Source: Trichomonas vaginalis G3
Taxonomy: Eukaryota > Parabasalia > Trichomonadida > Trichomonadidae
Reading direction: 5' to 3'
Assembly (NCBI RefSeq): GCF_026262505.1
Contig: NC_067205.1
Coordinates: forward strand, 10,106,001-10,170,000
Length of the DNA stretch: 64,000 nt
Below, piece after piece: positions 9,297-19,899 of the stretch. Position 1 is the first letter of the stretch. Each line of letters begins with the position of its first letter. Position numbers and translations under genes: made by a program. The notes under the pieces were generated by a model, which was given only the letters and a program-made list of their open reading frames with translations, ran no database searches and was not told the DNA's origin.

Positions 9297-9641
9297 TTAT
9301 CCAAGCTTTGGAATAAAGCCGCCGCCACCGAGTGAAGATAGACCTTTGAAAGAAGATTTACATAAGAAACTGAACATGCAAGTATCGCATTGGCGACTGC
9401 AATTTGCTGATGGGTCTGTTGTAGCTTTTGCTGCGGCGGCAATTGTTGTATCACGATTTTGCCAATCGTTGCGAACGAATCCGCCCATTGTACCGCTTCT
9501 GTTATTATTTTGTTTTCCAAATGTTGAAGAGCCGCCAAAATCTAAGTTGAAGAATGCGGAGTCATCATCACTGTTTACAACGAATGTTCCCTCTTCATAC
9601 TCCTGCTCCTGATCATCTTGCTCAACATCAGTACGAATCAT
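9297..9641 (-). CDS. Small acidic protein, function unknown
   Basis: The 114-residue frame begins with ATG at 9641. Residues 1-30 are very acidic (VEQDDQEQEYEEGTFVVNSDDD). The middle is rich in Gly, Asn and Ser, and the C-terminal part has four Cys in a short stretch (NCSRQCDTCMF) and a Gly-rich end. The piece EEGTFVVNSDDD resembles tails of Ste20/Hippo-type kinases, where a GT(M/F)V segment follows an acidic patch, but no kinase domain is here, so that link is weak. GC content is higher than in the surrounding DNA, which favours a real gene. Confidence 0.45.
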   Translation of the reverse strand: MIRTDVEQDDQEQEYEEGTFVVNSDDDSAFFNLDFGGSSTFGKQNNNRSGTMGGFVRNDWQNRDTTIAAAAKATTDPSANCSRQCDTCMFSFLCKSSFKGLSSLGGGGFIPKLG

Positions 9642-10594
9642 AGTTTACCTCTGAAAAAAATTGGACAAAAATTTGGTTCATAAAAAATTTAAGAGAATTG
9701 GCGGCATAATAATATTAATAATGATGTTTTAATTTTGGGAAAAATAGGATAAATTTTTTGATTGAAAAGTTAGATTTTTCAATTTTTGAAAGTACTCATA
9801 TAATTTTGTTTACATTCTATTCAATTATATACTATACAGATTATTTGTTAAAAACACCAATCATGGATAATTTTTATTCTTTTATATGTGGCCAAATAAA
9901 TATCTTCGATAAATTTGCTCTGAATCATTATAATTTTCACCAAACAACTATAAATAATTGGCGCGAAAATCTAAAATATGAAATTTATATTCAAAATACA
10001 TACTGAATTATGATTAAAATAAACAATTTCATTATAATGTAATAAATTCTTTCTCAATATGAACTGCCAACTCGTCTAATGTTAACAGCTTTTCTTTATT
10101 TACCTTTGTCATCAAAATTCATGAATGATCATAATTGAATCCACTATTTATTTGACGAGTTCAAGATTTCTCGAACTCATCTCTTATTTATACGCATGAA
10201 CATTTGATGTTAAAATTAGCGGGGTATGTAATCAGGGAAAATCAATTCATCATGCAGAAATCTGAAGAATCCTGTTTCAATTCATCATCAAACCAAAAAA
10301 AAGTGCACAGGAGAATTAAACTCTTCTAATTCTTCATTTTTAATAAGTTACGTTGTTACCTCCAAATTTTATGCCCTTCTTCCTACAAAGATGTAAATTT
10401 GAAAGAATGCTTGCTCAATTCTTAGATTTTATTAATACTTCTAATGGAAATTTCAATAATTGAGCTCATAAAGATTTTCTGATCAAGTATATTCGAAGAT
10501 ATCGAAATCTTAGGAAGGAAACAGGACTGTATAGAAGACCACAAATATAATAACATATACAAACAATTTACAGTAGAACAAACAATCAATATGC
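9642..10594. other. AT-rich gap
   Basis: I see no credible gene; short frames have composition like non-coding DNA. The right part (10020-10590) is slightly more balanced and may hold decayed sequence. Confidence 0.5.
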
Positions 10595-11496
10595 TTAATC
10601 TGACTTCTCATTATTAAAGGAGCATCTTCTTGGTCTGATCATATTCCTTTTGAGAATCAAGCTCATAGATCCTGCACTTAGAGAAAATGGTCTGAATATT
10701 TTCTTCTTCTTTCCAAGGTTTAAGTACTCATTGCAAGAATGAAGAAGTTCCTCTGCAGTTGGGCGTTCTTTTGGATTCACATTGAGGCATTTTTGATAAT
10801 TTGGCGGAAAAATACATCATTGACTAAAGTTTCATCATATTTTCCCAACAAAATACTTGATGCCAATTCATACTTTGAAGCATATTGCCATGGATATGTA
10901 CTAGCAAATACGCAATATAACGATACACCTATTGACTAAATATCAGCTGCAAACGCATCAAATGGTAATCTCTGAATAACTTCTGGAGCCAAAAACATCA
11001 TTGTTCCGGAAAGGTTTGTGTAAATTTGCTCATGCAATGACTTCTGTGCCAATCCAAAGTCGCATATCTTGATTCTTCCATTGAAATCAAAAAGGAAATT
11101 TGAAGGTTTGATATCTCCATGACTGATACCGTTTGCATGGCAACAATTAACTGCATTAATCATTCCAAATGCTATATCATGAAGTTTCGATGAAGGAACA
11201 TCTTTATTTTCTTTTAAGAACTCTTCAAGATTTGAACGGCAAAGTTCCATCATTAAATAGACATAAGGACCTTGGTGAACGTACTTGTACAAGTTCACAA
11301 TGTTAGAGTTCTTGATTGCAATCATTGATTCATATTCATTCCCCTTGAATTTATCATTTGTAATCCTTTTTACAGCAAACTTTGCTTTGTACTATTCGCT
11401 GTATACTTTATATATAACCCCATATGAACCTTGTCCTATTGTATCTAAATATTCTAGGGAATTGTTGTTTAAAAACTCAATGTCTGCTGCATCCAT
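10595..11496 (-). pseudogene. Dead Ser/Thr protein kinase
   Basis: The ATG at 11496 starts MDAADIEFLNNNSLEYLDTI, followed by a complete glycine loop (IGQGSYGVIYKV), VAIK-type lysine (KFAVKRI), catalytic loop (SHGDIKPSNFLF; HGD in place of HRD), ICDFGLA and LAPEVIQR. The C-lobe end is NPKERPTAEELL. The frame is broken by an in-frame TAG at 11392-11394, a TAG at 10936-10938 where a Trp is expected (D-I-W), and a one-base loss in an A-run near 10770. Each part remains highly recognisable, so inactivation is recent, or the errors come from the assembly. It is a relative of the large trichomonad kinome. Confidence 0.8.
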
Positions 11497-11944
11497 TTTT
11501 TCAGAATGAAATAATTGTTATTTTCAATTCAATTGAGATTGTTTTAATAATTTAGTGAATTATTAATAGGATAATGATTTGGAACATGGGAAATTTCAGA
11601 CATTCAAAATCGTAAATGTAGCGTCACAGATTTTTTGTAATTTTTTGTTTGCAATAAAGGATATTTTAAATTCCAATCATTGTTTATCAGAGCAGAGTTT
11701 TAAATCAATTTCAATAAGATGTATTCAAATTTTCTTATTTTCAATGTGCTAAACAAAACAGTAATGTTTGCTTGTAGACAATATCAGAACTTAAACTATA
11801 ATAAAATTTCAAAAGACTGTATAAATTCAATTTGTTACACAAAACAATACGATAGGCACGTATATTTATTCAAATATTTTGACTGCGTATTTAAAATTAT
11901 TTTTAAGGGTTTCGTTTTGCTAAAATTGTCACTTTTATAGCATA
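11497..11944. other. Gap between the dead kinase and the Polinton
   Basis: AT-rich, without a recognised gene. The bases just before the Polinton (TTTGTT at 11945-11950) are one copy of its target duplication. Confidence 0.6.
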
Positions 11945-11950
11945 TTTGTT
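11945..11950. repeat. Polinton target-site duplication, left copy (TTTGTT)
   Basis: It is identical to 30098-30103 on the other side of the element. Six bases is the usual Polinton duplication length. Confidence 0.9.
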
Positions 11951-12153
11951 AGTAGTAGGATAGGAAGGGGTGTGTGACTTTTTTTGTTACATCTATATAT
12001 AGACGATGCATTAAAATATATTTATTTATAAATCATTAAAAAATTAACATTAATTTTAAAATAATTTATTTTTTTATCTTTTATAAAAGAAGCTATATAT
12101 AGATGATGTCAGATATTCCGCGATTAATTAAACATTGTTTAAATCCTGAATGG
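11951..12153 (+). repeat. Polinton terminal inverted repeat, left
   Basis: 203 bp, the exact reverse complement of 29895-30097 by eye. It includes the start codon and the first about 17 codons of the left-end gene, so both ends carry the same gene beginning. Confidence 0.95.
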
Positions 12154-12693
12154 GTTAAACTTCAATTTAAAAAGGAAGACTGTGAATTATTAAATGAATA
12201 TGAAAGCCAAAATAAGCTAATGAGGTATAAATATAATGATAAAGAATATTTAATTTCATGGAATCAATGGAGTCATAATCAAAGACCTCATAAACGAGAA
12301 GAAGAAATTGAAAATAATGAAATGGAAATCATTGATGACATTAAAGAGGATGGAATTCCTAAATTTTGTAGAAAAACCTTTAGAACTAAGTTAGGAGCAT
12401 ATAAACGTAGAGTATTAAATCCTGAATATCTTAAACATATATTTAAAAAAGAAGACTGTGAATTATTAAACGCTAATGAATATGAAAATGCTAAATCAAA
12501 ACTGAGATATAAATATATTGGAAGTGATGAAAGATGCAAATATAAAGATAAAGTTTATACAGTTTCATATAATAACTGGCACACGTTAGGGATAAGAAAA
12601 CATTTAGGAGATTATGGTAAAAGTTCTGAATTCTTTAAATCTAGTATGTACGAGAGAGTAAAAGAAATTAGAAATAATTATTTTCATGAATGA
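12103..12693 (+). CDS. Polinton left-end protein with an internal duplication, unknown function
   Basis: This 196-residue basic/acidic protein holds two related blocks of about 60 residues: one around residues 10-60 (LNPEWVKLQFKKEDCELLN ... MRYKYNDKEYLISWNQW) and one around residues 105-165 (LNPEYLKHIFKKEDCELLN ... RYKYIGSDER ... YTVSYNNW). The shared pattern (LNPE-x7-FKKEDCELLN then YKY and S-W/N-W) suggests a compact domain present twice, perhaps nucleic-acid binding given its aromatic and Lys content. It starts inside the terminal repeat. I do not recognise the family. Confidence 0.65.
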   Translation: MMSDIPRLIKHCLNPEWVKLQFKKEDCELLNEYESQNKLMRYKYNDKEYLISWNQWSHNQRPHKREEEIENNEMEIIDDIKEDGIPKFCRKTFRTKLGAYKRRVLNPEYLKHIFKKEDCELLNANEYENAKSKLRYKYIGSDERCKYKDKVYTVSYNNWHTLGIRKHLGDYGKSSEFFKSSMYERVKEIRNNYFHE

Positions 12694-12774
12694 AAGATTC
12701 ACTACCATAATGAAATAAAAAAATAAACATTCATGTCTTAGATTTTTGAATAATTTATTTTTATTTTTAATGAA

Positions 12775-13887
12775 ATGAGCGTCAAGACTAACGACGTTAA
12801 AGAATTGGGATTCACAAATGAGGAAATAAAGGATATATTAGAGGAGGCGGGTTATGAAGTTGATAAATATTATTTTAGAAATTGTCAAAAATTCGCGGAG
12901 TTTTTAAATGAGTTTGATTATGATGGAAAAATGAATAAAGATGATGTTATAAATTTCTTATATCCCACATCTAAAAAGGGAAAAACTAAAGAACCTGATG
13001 TTTTCCCTGAATATTATGAAGAACGGATTAAAGATGATGAATATGATGAAATTGAAATTGAAAGACTGGAAAAAATAAGAGATGAAATAGATGAAAAAAT
13101 TAAGGAATTAAGAGAAGTTGAAAAATATAATGAAAATGAAGTAGAGGGTTTAATGAATATCCTAGCTTCAGAATCAGCAGTTCAGAAATCTCATGAAGAA
13201 AGATATAAAAATTATGTCTCAGAATCAACACAAAATTTATTAGATGGTGAAATAGATGAAACACTTTCAGAAGAAGGTACTAAATTTATTCGTAAACATA
13301 AGTTACAATTTATTGATAATGAAAAATACCCTTGTATCTTACTTTCACCCCCTCTCGATTCTGAGAAATTCAAAAAAGCTCTTAAAAACGTGACATATGC
13401 AACTAATACGATTAAGAAAGAAGATCATGATATTTACACAAATTATTATTTAAATAAATGCACAGGTGTTGATAAAGTTTTTGATTTATTAGATAAAATA
13501 TCAAAAGAAACCATTGGAACATATAAAATTTTGTGTGATTGTGGTTTCATTATTGAAGATACCAATAATGTTTCATATGAAAGAACAGCACCGAAGGAAG
13601 ATGAAGTGGAAAGGTCTATACCATTCGTTATTAAGAATATAAAAGATATGAAAACGTATAAGCATTATATTTATTCATTTATTTCAGAAAAAATGGAAGC
13701 AACCCATAAAACATCTTCTCATCATTTTATAGCTATTCATACATTCCTTTTCAAAGTTGTGAAATTAAATAAGACAGGAATTAGATTTAATGTATCAGGG
13801 TACGCATTCTTGAGTAAATTAAAATGTATTCGTCACGTCGCAGATGATAAAAATTTATGTGTTCTTAATTCATTTTATGGGCTTTAA
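12775..13887 (+). CDS. Polinton protein upstream of the polymerase, unknown function
   Basis: A 370-codon frame preceded by the element's T-rich start motif. Residues 8-65 look like a small helical domain (LGFTNEEIKDILEEAGYEVD), residues 80-150 are an acidic coiled coil, and the rest is mixed alpha/beta ending in CVLNSFYGL. Its position directly upstream of the polymerase is that of the variable N-terminal region of Polinton polymerases, where a terminal protein could be expected. Whether it is a separate protein is not settled by the sequence. Confidence 0.55.
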   Translation: MSVKTNDVKELGFTNEEIKDILEEAGYEVDKYYFRNCQKFAEFLNEFDYDGKMNKDDVINFLYPTSKKGKTKEPDVFPEYYEERIKDDEYDEIEIERLEKIRDEIDEKIKELREVEKYNENEVEGLMNILASESAVQKSHEERYKNYVSESTQNLLDGEIDETLSEEGTKFIRKHKLQFIDNEKYPCILLSPPLDSEKFKKALKNVTYATNTIKKEDHDIYTNYYLNKCTGVDKVFDLLDKISKETIGTYKILCDCGFIIEDTNNVSYERTAPKEDEVERSIPFVIKNIKDMKTYKHYIYSFISEKMEATHKTSSHHFIAIHTFLFKVVKLNKTGIRFNVSGYAFLSKLKCIRHVADDKNLCVLNSFYGL

Positions 13888-13928
13888 TAAATAAAGTTTA
13901 TTTTTATTTATTTTTTATTCTTACATAA

Positions 13929-16900
13929 ATGAACAAAAACGGAACAGCTAAAATGAATGATAATCAAATTAGAGCAGAAGGTAGAAGGTTATTTAAACGC
14001 TTCTATAACATTCCTGATGGTGCTAATCCTAAAACTCGTAGAAGCTATTTAAATGAAGCAATAGATGCATATGAAGGGTTTGATATTTCATCAGAAAGTG
14101 AGAGATTAGCGAGAATGTTAAATGTTAATATTGATTTCTATTATTGTGATCCTCAACCAGAAGACGTGGACATAAATAAGGTAGACTTTCCATTAGTGGA
14201 ATCAATAATGATAGATCCAGAATTTGAAACAGTAAATATTTTATTAACACAGAGTCCATGTGGAAAACTTCACGCTGACAGAATAGCAGACGTTGAAACA
14301 CTCACCGGCTATAAAGTTTGTCCATATTGTAAAGAAGAAGTTTATTCTATCCGTGATGATCCAGAAAGGAAAAACCAAAGAAGATTTTTAAAGCATTGTG
14401 AGAAATGTAAAGAAAATAATGGAAGATTAATTCAAGACGTTCAATTGCAAAAGACACAGCAACCATATGCACCACATATTACGAAACAGAAGATATATCA
14501 GTGGTTATTAGCTCATAATTTGCAGGAATATTATCAACCGACAAGATATTATATTACTTTTGACTTTGAAACATTAGAGACTAAAGAAGAATTACAACTT
14601 TCTGAGTGTGCAACTTTGAACGCTTACTTAAAACCATTCATGGTATCATCAACGGTTAAATTAAATGATAAAACATATACGAGGAATTTTTGCTTAACTT
14701 CGAGTGATTCTTTTATTTCTGATTGGATTGAGTTTTTATTTTCAACCTGTTCATTAGTTGCTAAATCAAATATTGAACAATATGAAGAATTATTGAAGTC
14801 CCATACATTAAATGAAAAACAGAAGGAAGCATTTAAAGAACTTCTAGATGAGGAATTCAATAAAGTGAATATCATAGGTTTTAATTCGGGAAAGTTTGAT
14901 TTAAATTTAATTCTTCGTGATTTAAACACTGCAAAATGGAAAATAAAATCAATGCTGGGTTCATCTTCACAATTTAAGCAAATCATTGTAAAGAAAACAA
15001 ACGTTCCATATGAATTGAGATTTATTGACATCAGAAATTATATAGCGGGTGGGACATTAGACCAATTCACTCAAGATTTCGGAAATAATAAAACACGTGT
15101 TAAATCCTTTTTCCCTTATCAATTTATCACATGGGAAAATTACGAAGAAGAATTATATAAAGAGGAACCATTCACGAAAGATTCATTTTATTCAGCATTA
15201 ACCCAAGAAACTATATCAGATAGTGATTATCAAATATATCTCAATGATGCTAAAAACTTTAAGAATAGATTAGAATATTTTATTCATTATTGCAATAAAG
15301 ATGTTGAAATTATGATAGAACCAATTGATAAAATTATCGAAGAAACATTTGTTTATAAAATTGACATGCTTCATAATCTTTCTTTATCATCGAATGCTTC
15401 AATGATTCGTTACGCTTTAGCATATAAAGACTTTAATCCTAATGAAAAATATCCTGAGGAAGAGATAGAATCAAGTTTTGAATTAACGAAAAAGTATTGG
15501 AAATATAAAATTGAATCATATAAGAAACAAGATGAAAAAGCAGAAAGGGATACTAAAAATAATGTTTCAATGGATGATTTTCAATACTATCACGATTTAA
15601 TCCTTTCATCTAAATGCAAAAATGTGTGGTAAAGCGTTTACATATGCAAATAAACCAACATTGGATAGAATCGATAATGAAAAACCACATACCAAAGAAA
15701 ATTGTCAGTTAATGTGTTGTTATTGCAATGTCGTAAAATCAAATAAAAATGAAGATGTTCAACGTTTAAGAATCAATTTAAGAAATTATGCATTAAAAAA
15801 TAATTTACCAATGACTTTAGATTCAGTTGAAGCTTATCACATTCTCCGTAATGGAATTACTGGTGGTTTATCAAATGTTCAACATAGAGTAAATCTTAAA
15901 GGAATCACACACATTAATAAACTTTCATATAGTCCAGAAACTAAAACTGTATCAAATGAGGACACCACCAACATTATGACTCATTTCGTTGGTGTTGATT
16001 TTAATTCATTATATCCTTCATCATTTTCATCTAATCCTCATGATTTCATTCAATATACTGACCATAAAATGTATATGCCGGGAAGATTGAATGGTGTTAT
16101 CATTTGTGATACAGCAACAAAGAAAGCAAAAGCACTGGGAATAATTAAGAAGAAAAATACTTTATTCGTGGCTGAAGTAAAGGGTCACATTGATGAAAAA
16201 TACATTAATGATTACATAAACTTTTTACCGATAATAAGAAACTTAGATATTATCACAGATGAAAAAACAATTGGCAGTTTTATGTATAATTACATGAAAT
16301 CAAACAATTTACCAGTTGACCAGAAACAGAGGAAATTAACTCAGTTAGCATCAACACACAACCAATATCAACCATTTTCTTCTTATTATCTATGGTATCT
16401 AATAGACAGATTTCATTTTATCATCGATGATATTCAATCAATTTTAACATTTACTAAAAACACTTGTTTTAATGAATTTGCGAACAAATTTATGAACGAA
16501 AGACAAAAGGCTGAATTAGAAGGAAATAAAGGAAAAAGTTTATTTTGTAAGATTTCGCTTAATGGATCATATGGTTACGATGCAATGAATACACAAAATT
16601 ACGCAAAGACTAAAATAATGAATGCACAGAAGGCACGCGTTGCATGTATGTCAAATAAGTTTAAAAACATAAGAGAAATAGGTGAAGATACATATCAAGT
16701 GATGCTTAAAGATAGATTTTATAGATGTGATACATGTTTACAAGAGGCATTCTTCACTTTAGATAATGCTAAATACTGGTATTTGGTTTTCATTTATGAT
16801 TTTATGTATAAATGCATGGATGTTAATCGTTTTCATTTCATTGAAGGTGATACTGATTCATCTTATTGGGCAATCGCTGGCGACCCAAATCTTCCTAACA

Positions 16901-17376
16901 CTCAAGCATTTCAAGCAATTGTTACCGATAAACAATTTTATGATAAAAACATTTTCAAATTCGCACCATTTGATTTCTTTTGTTTTGATGAGAAATTTAA
17001 ACCTAAATTAAAGAATAAAGCTGAAGAAAAAGCACATGAGAAGAAGTTATTGGGTTTAGCAATTGAGAAACAAGGTGATAACATGGTTGCTTTATGCCCT
17101 AAATGTTATACATCATTCAACGGTTCAATTGATGGAAGTGATTTTAAAAAGATTGCACAAAAAATGAAGGGTGTTAGTTTAAGACAAAATAAGCAATTAA
17201 CACCTAAAAAATATTTGGATATAATAAATGATAAAGTTATTTTCGATGGTCAAAATATTAATTTACAACTTAAAAACGGGTCAATGACTCGCTTAACAAT
17301 TGGTAAGACTGCATTAACAGGAGCACACACTAAGGCTGTATGTTGTGAAAATGGATGTTGTATGCCATTTATTTAA
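13929..17376 (+). pseudogene. polB: Polinton protein-primed family B DNA polymerase (not one continuous frame)
   Basis: The region begins with a zinc-finger-like segment (CPYCKEEVY ... HCEKC). The exonuclease domain follows, with ExoI ITFDFETLE, ExoII IIGFNSGKFDLN and ExoIII HYCNKDVEIM. Between exonuclease and polymerase sits a Cys/His block typical of HNH nucleases (CGKAF ... TLDRIDNEKPHTKENCQL ... CCYCN). The polymerase domain has motif A VDFNSLYPSS (near 16000), motif B KISLNGSYGYD (near 16550) and motif C EGDTDSSYW (near 16850). A family B enzyme with these motifs replicates the element from protein-primed ends. The reading frame is not continuous, with about one break. Confidence 0.9.
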
Positions 17377-17403
17377 TACAATTTAAAACTTTATTTTTAA
17401 TAA

Positions 17404-17475
17404 AATGCCACAGAAGAGACAAAAGGAACCGTTAATGATGGTTTTGATTCTTGATCAAAGAGGCGGGCACCCTTA
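17404..17475 (+). CDS. 23-codon open frame with a Polinton-type start motif
   Basis: ATG at 17404 to TAA at 17473-17475 encodes a 23-residue basic, then hydrophobic, peptide (MPQKRQKEPLMMVLILDQRG...). It is preceded by the same TTTATTTTTAATAA motif seen before the other genes of this element, and sits alone between polymerase and integrase. It could be a tiny protein or a leftover; no family is recognisable. Confidence 0.35.
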
Positions 17476-17499
17476 AACATTTATTTTATTTTTATATAA

Positions 17500-19050
17500 A
17501 TGAATAACACAGATTTAAAAATTTTAATTGATGATTTAATATTTAATCAAAATTTTCTTAGTTATTGTGATTTAAAAGCATATCTCCAAGACTATGATAA
17601 CAATATAACGGGTGATGATATGGAATATTATTATTCATATTATGATAATGAATTTTTGAAATATCATGATAGAATAATTTCTAAAATTAAAGACAAAATT
17701 AAAAATAATGAATATACAAAGGGAAAAACTAAATCACAACTTAAACAATTGAAAGATTTCAAAAATAAAGTATTAACAGAAGAAGATATTGATGAATTAT
17801 ATAAATTATATAATCCTGAGCCGCAAAAACAAAAGGAACAAAACGCCCAGGTCCTTCAGACCATAAATGATGCACAAGCTTTAATTTATGATTCATTAGT
17901 TAAACCATATTCAGCCCGACTTTTAAATGAAGATCAACTTTTGGAATTCATCCTTCAACATAAACTCGAAGCGGGAAAGTATATCAAACCTTTATATACA
18001 GCATATTTAAAACAAATGAATAGAATACATCCAGAATTAATGAAGGAAGGAATGAATTCCAAAATCAAAGCAGATAAAATTAAACCACTTGCAACACCAA
18101 AACCTCCAACGACAGTACCTGCAACACCAAAACCTCCAACGACAGTACCTGCAATACCAAAACCGCCTCCTCCTTCAGTTAATCCTTCATCATTCACTTT
18201 ATTATATCCATTTCAAACATTAAAGAAGCAAAAAGATTTTAAAAAGGATTTCAAAATATTAAATAAACCAACTGACCCGAAAATTCAACCGTTAAAGGAA
18301 AAATTTAGTCGCCCTTCATTTGCACTATATCCATATTCATACGAAATCGATCATCTGGAATATTCAAAAGGAAACGTTACTTATTTATTTGCCATTAACA
18401 TTAACACTAGATATTTATATTGCATTCCAGTGAAAGGGAAAACAGAACAGGAAACAAGAAGAGCTATTCAATACTTACTAGATCATGAAAGAGTAGATAA
18501 TATCAGGGGTGATAGTGATAAAGGATTTCAGGCAACTATGATTCATTATTTCCCACAAATTAATTTTTACTTCTCATCTTCTCCATATACGTTTCATAAT
18601 AAAATAGTTGATGCGGTAATGAGAACTCTTAGAGATGCGTTAGGGGTTAACGGTCGGATATACTGGGATGGAAATCATGACTCCATCATACAACAGTTAG
18701 TATATTATTACAATAATACATGGCATAGAACTATAAACATGAAACCAGTGGAAATGAAAAATGATATTTCAAAAGAATGGAAATATATTAGAAAGCAAAT
18801 GGAAAGGTTGAATGATGTTAAATGTGAACAAATTAATTCGGGGCTCATGAATTTTAAACAAGGGGATAAAGTTTTGATTCATCTCGATTATGGAAAAACT
18901 AATAAATCAATGACAAAAAGAAGACGAAGATTTGACACAATAGCTGAATTTGTTAGATATATTAACGGCAATGCATTAGTTGAAGTTGACAATAAATTAA
19001 TAGAAATTCCGATTTATTTTATTACTCCATTATATTTAAATAATATTTAA
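17500..19050 (+). CDS. int: Polinton retroviral-type integrase
   Basis: 516 codons. Residues 1-190 are a Polinton-specific charged region. Residues 200-235 are a Pro-rich repeat (KPPTTVPATPKPPTTVPA). The rve catalytic core spans about residues 270-430, with YEIDHLEYSKG and NIRGDSDKGF at the first two metal-binding positions and HNKIVDAVMRTLRDALG in the third helix. A C-terminal SH3/chromo-like segment (GDKVLIHLDYG ... KRRRRFDTIAEFV) covers residues 445-510. Polinton integrases cut and join the terminal inverted repeats and leave 6-bp duplications, as found here. It lies between polymerase and the small gene at 19071. Confidence 0.88.
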   Translation: MNNTDLKILIDDLIFNQNFLSYCDLKAYLQDYDNNITGDDMEYYYSYYDNEFLKYHDRIISKIKDKIKNNEYTKGKTKSQLKQLKDFKNKVLTEEDIDELYKLYNPEPQKQKEQNAQVLQTINDAQALIYDSLVKPYSARLLNEDQLLEFILQHKLEAGKYIKPLYTAYLKQMNRIHPELMKEGMNSKIKADKIKPLATPKPPTTVPATPKPPTTVPAIPKPPPPSVNPSSFTLLYPFQTLKKQKDFKKDFKILNKPTDPKIQPLKEKFSRPSFALYPYSYEIDHLEYSKGNVTYLFAININTRYLYCIPVKGKTEQETRRAIQYLLDHERVDNIRGDSDKGFQATMIHYFPQINFYFSSSPYTFHNKIVDAVMRTLRDALGVNGRIYWDGNHDSIIQQLVYYYNNTWHRTINMKPVEMKNDISKEWKYIRKQMERLNDVKCEQINSGLMNFKQGDKVLIHLDYGKTNKSMTKRRRRFDTIAEFVRYINGNALVEVDNKLIEIPIYFITPLYLNNI

Positions 19051-19070
19051 TTTTTTTTATTTCGTAAGAA

Positions 19071-19367
19071 ATGGGTGACAACGAAGCAGCCAAGAGTCCA
19101 GACGATGAATATAAAAAGAAACTAAACAGAATTAAATCAAAAATATGCTATTACAAAAAGAAGCAGCAATGTGATGGGGTTGATGCCCATAAAACTAATG
19201 GAACTGAAAACGATGAAGAGAGGAAAGAAATAATCGAAAAATTAGAAACTTATCGTTCAATCATTAAACTGAGTGAAGCAAAAATAAAAGAATTTAATAG
19301 AATAAATAAATTGATTGGAAGAGATGAATTTAATAAAGATGAATTTTTAAACTCAATCCAAATTTAA
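19071..19367 (+). CDS. Small charged Polinton protein, unknown
   Basis: 98 residues, strongly charged, predicted helical (YKKKLNRIKSKICYYKKKQQ and a Glu/Lys/Ile second half). There is no membrane segment. It ends facing a small leftward frame (19364-19528), the two stops overlapping by a few bases, so this is where rightward and leftward gene blocks of the element meet. No family is recognised; the basic first half could bind DNA. Confidence 0.6.
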   Translation: MGDNEAAKSPDDEYKKKLNRIKSKICYYKKKQQCDGVDAHKTNGTENDEERKEIIEKLETYRSIIKLSEAKIKEFNRINKLIGRDEFNKDEFLNSIQI

Positions 19368-19528
19368 TTTTTATTTTTCTTTGACAACATCTCTCTTTCC
19401 ATCATTACTGCATAACCACATTTTCTCAGTTTTAGTGGTTTGTTATTTTTAGCAAGTTCTCGCATCATTTTTATCGTTTCCTCCCTTGTTATGATTCGTG
19501 GTAAATTTTGAGCTTGTGGGGTATCCAT
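19364..19528 (-). CDS. 54-residue Polinton protein, unknown
   Basis: ATG at 19528 is preceded on its strand by TTTTATTTTTATATAA, the same arrangement as other genes of this element. The product is basic (TPQAQNLPRIITREETIKMM ... PLKLRKCGYAVM). Its stop overlaps the stop of the facing gene 19071-19367. Too short for a family call. Confidence 0.5.
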   Translation of the reverse strand: MDTPQAQNLPRIITREETIKMMRELAKNNKPLKLRKCGYAVMMEREMLSKKNKN

Positions 19529-19565
19529 TTATATAAAAATAAAATTTTGTTATCAGTTATTTTAT

Positions 19566-19684
19566 CGTTAATGTTTTCAGGTTATTCAATTATGAATTAT
19601 TTTTGAAGAACTGAAGGTGTCACCATGTCACCATGTCACCAGGTAATTTAACTTCTCTGAAAAAATGAGACAACATGACATTTT
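19566..19684 (-). repeat. Polinton internal repeat, inverted copy
   Basis: It is the reverse complement of the repeats at 21284-21402 and 22204-22324. All contain GTGACATGGTGACACC-type short repeats and TTCAGTTCTTCAAAAATAAT. Confidence 0.85.
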
Positions 19685-19851
19685 GACAACAACACAGCAG
19701 GATTAATGCAAAAATAAATTCAAATCATACTTTATAAAGCATCATTTACAGGTATTTCATCGTAAATGTTTTGTCATGACTTCATCGTAATGAACGTAAA
19801 CTCTATGTCAAACATGAACGTTAATGACCCAAAAATATATTTTAGGTGAAG

Positions 19852-19867
19852 AGGTGAGATCTCACCT
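19852..19867. repeat. 16-bp palindrome AGGTGAGATCTCACCT, copy 1
   Basis: It is a perfect palindrome and is flanked by further GGTGA/TCACC half-sites at 19843-19880. Further copies are at 20970-20985 and 21146-21161, each next to the conserved CTTCACCTAAAATATATTTT. It is a likely protein-binding site. Confidence 0.75.
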
Positions 19868-19899
19868 AATTTCTCACCTAATTTTTCACCCCAGTTATT

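Noticed and set aside
9346-9612. 88-codon rightward frame
   Set aside because: It is the antisense of the better supported acidic protein at 9297-9641.
9758-10006. 82-codon frame
   Set aside because: Composition equals that of AT-rich non-coding DNA; no motif or relative.
11719-11940. 73-codon frame beside the Polinton
   Set aside because: It stops at the element edge by chance and has no recognisable features.
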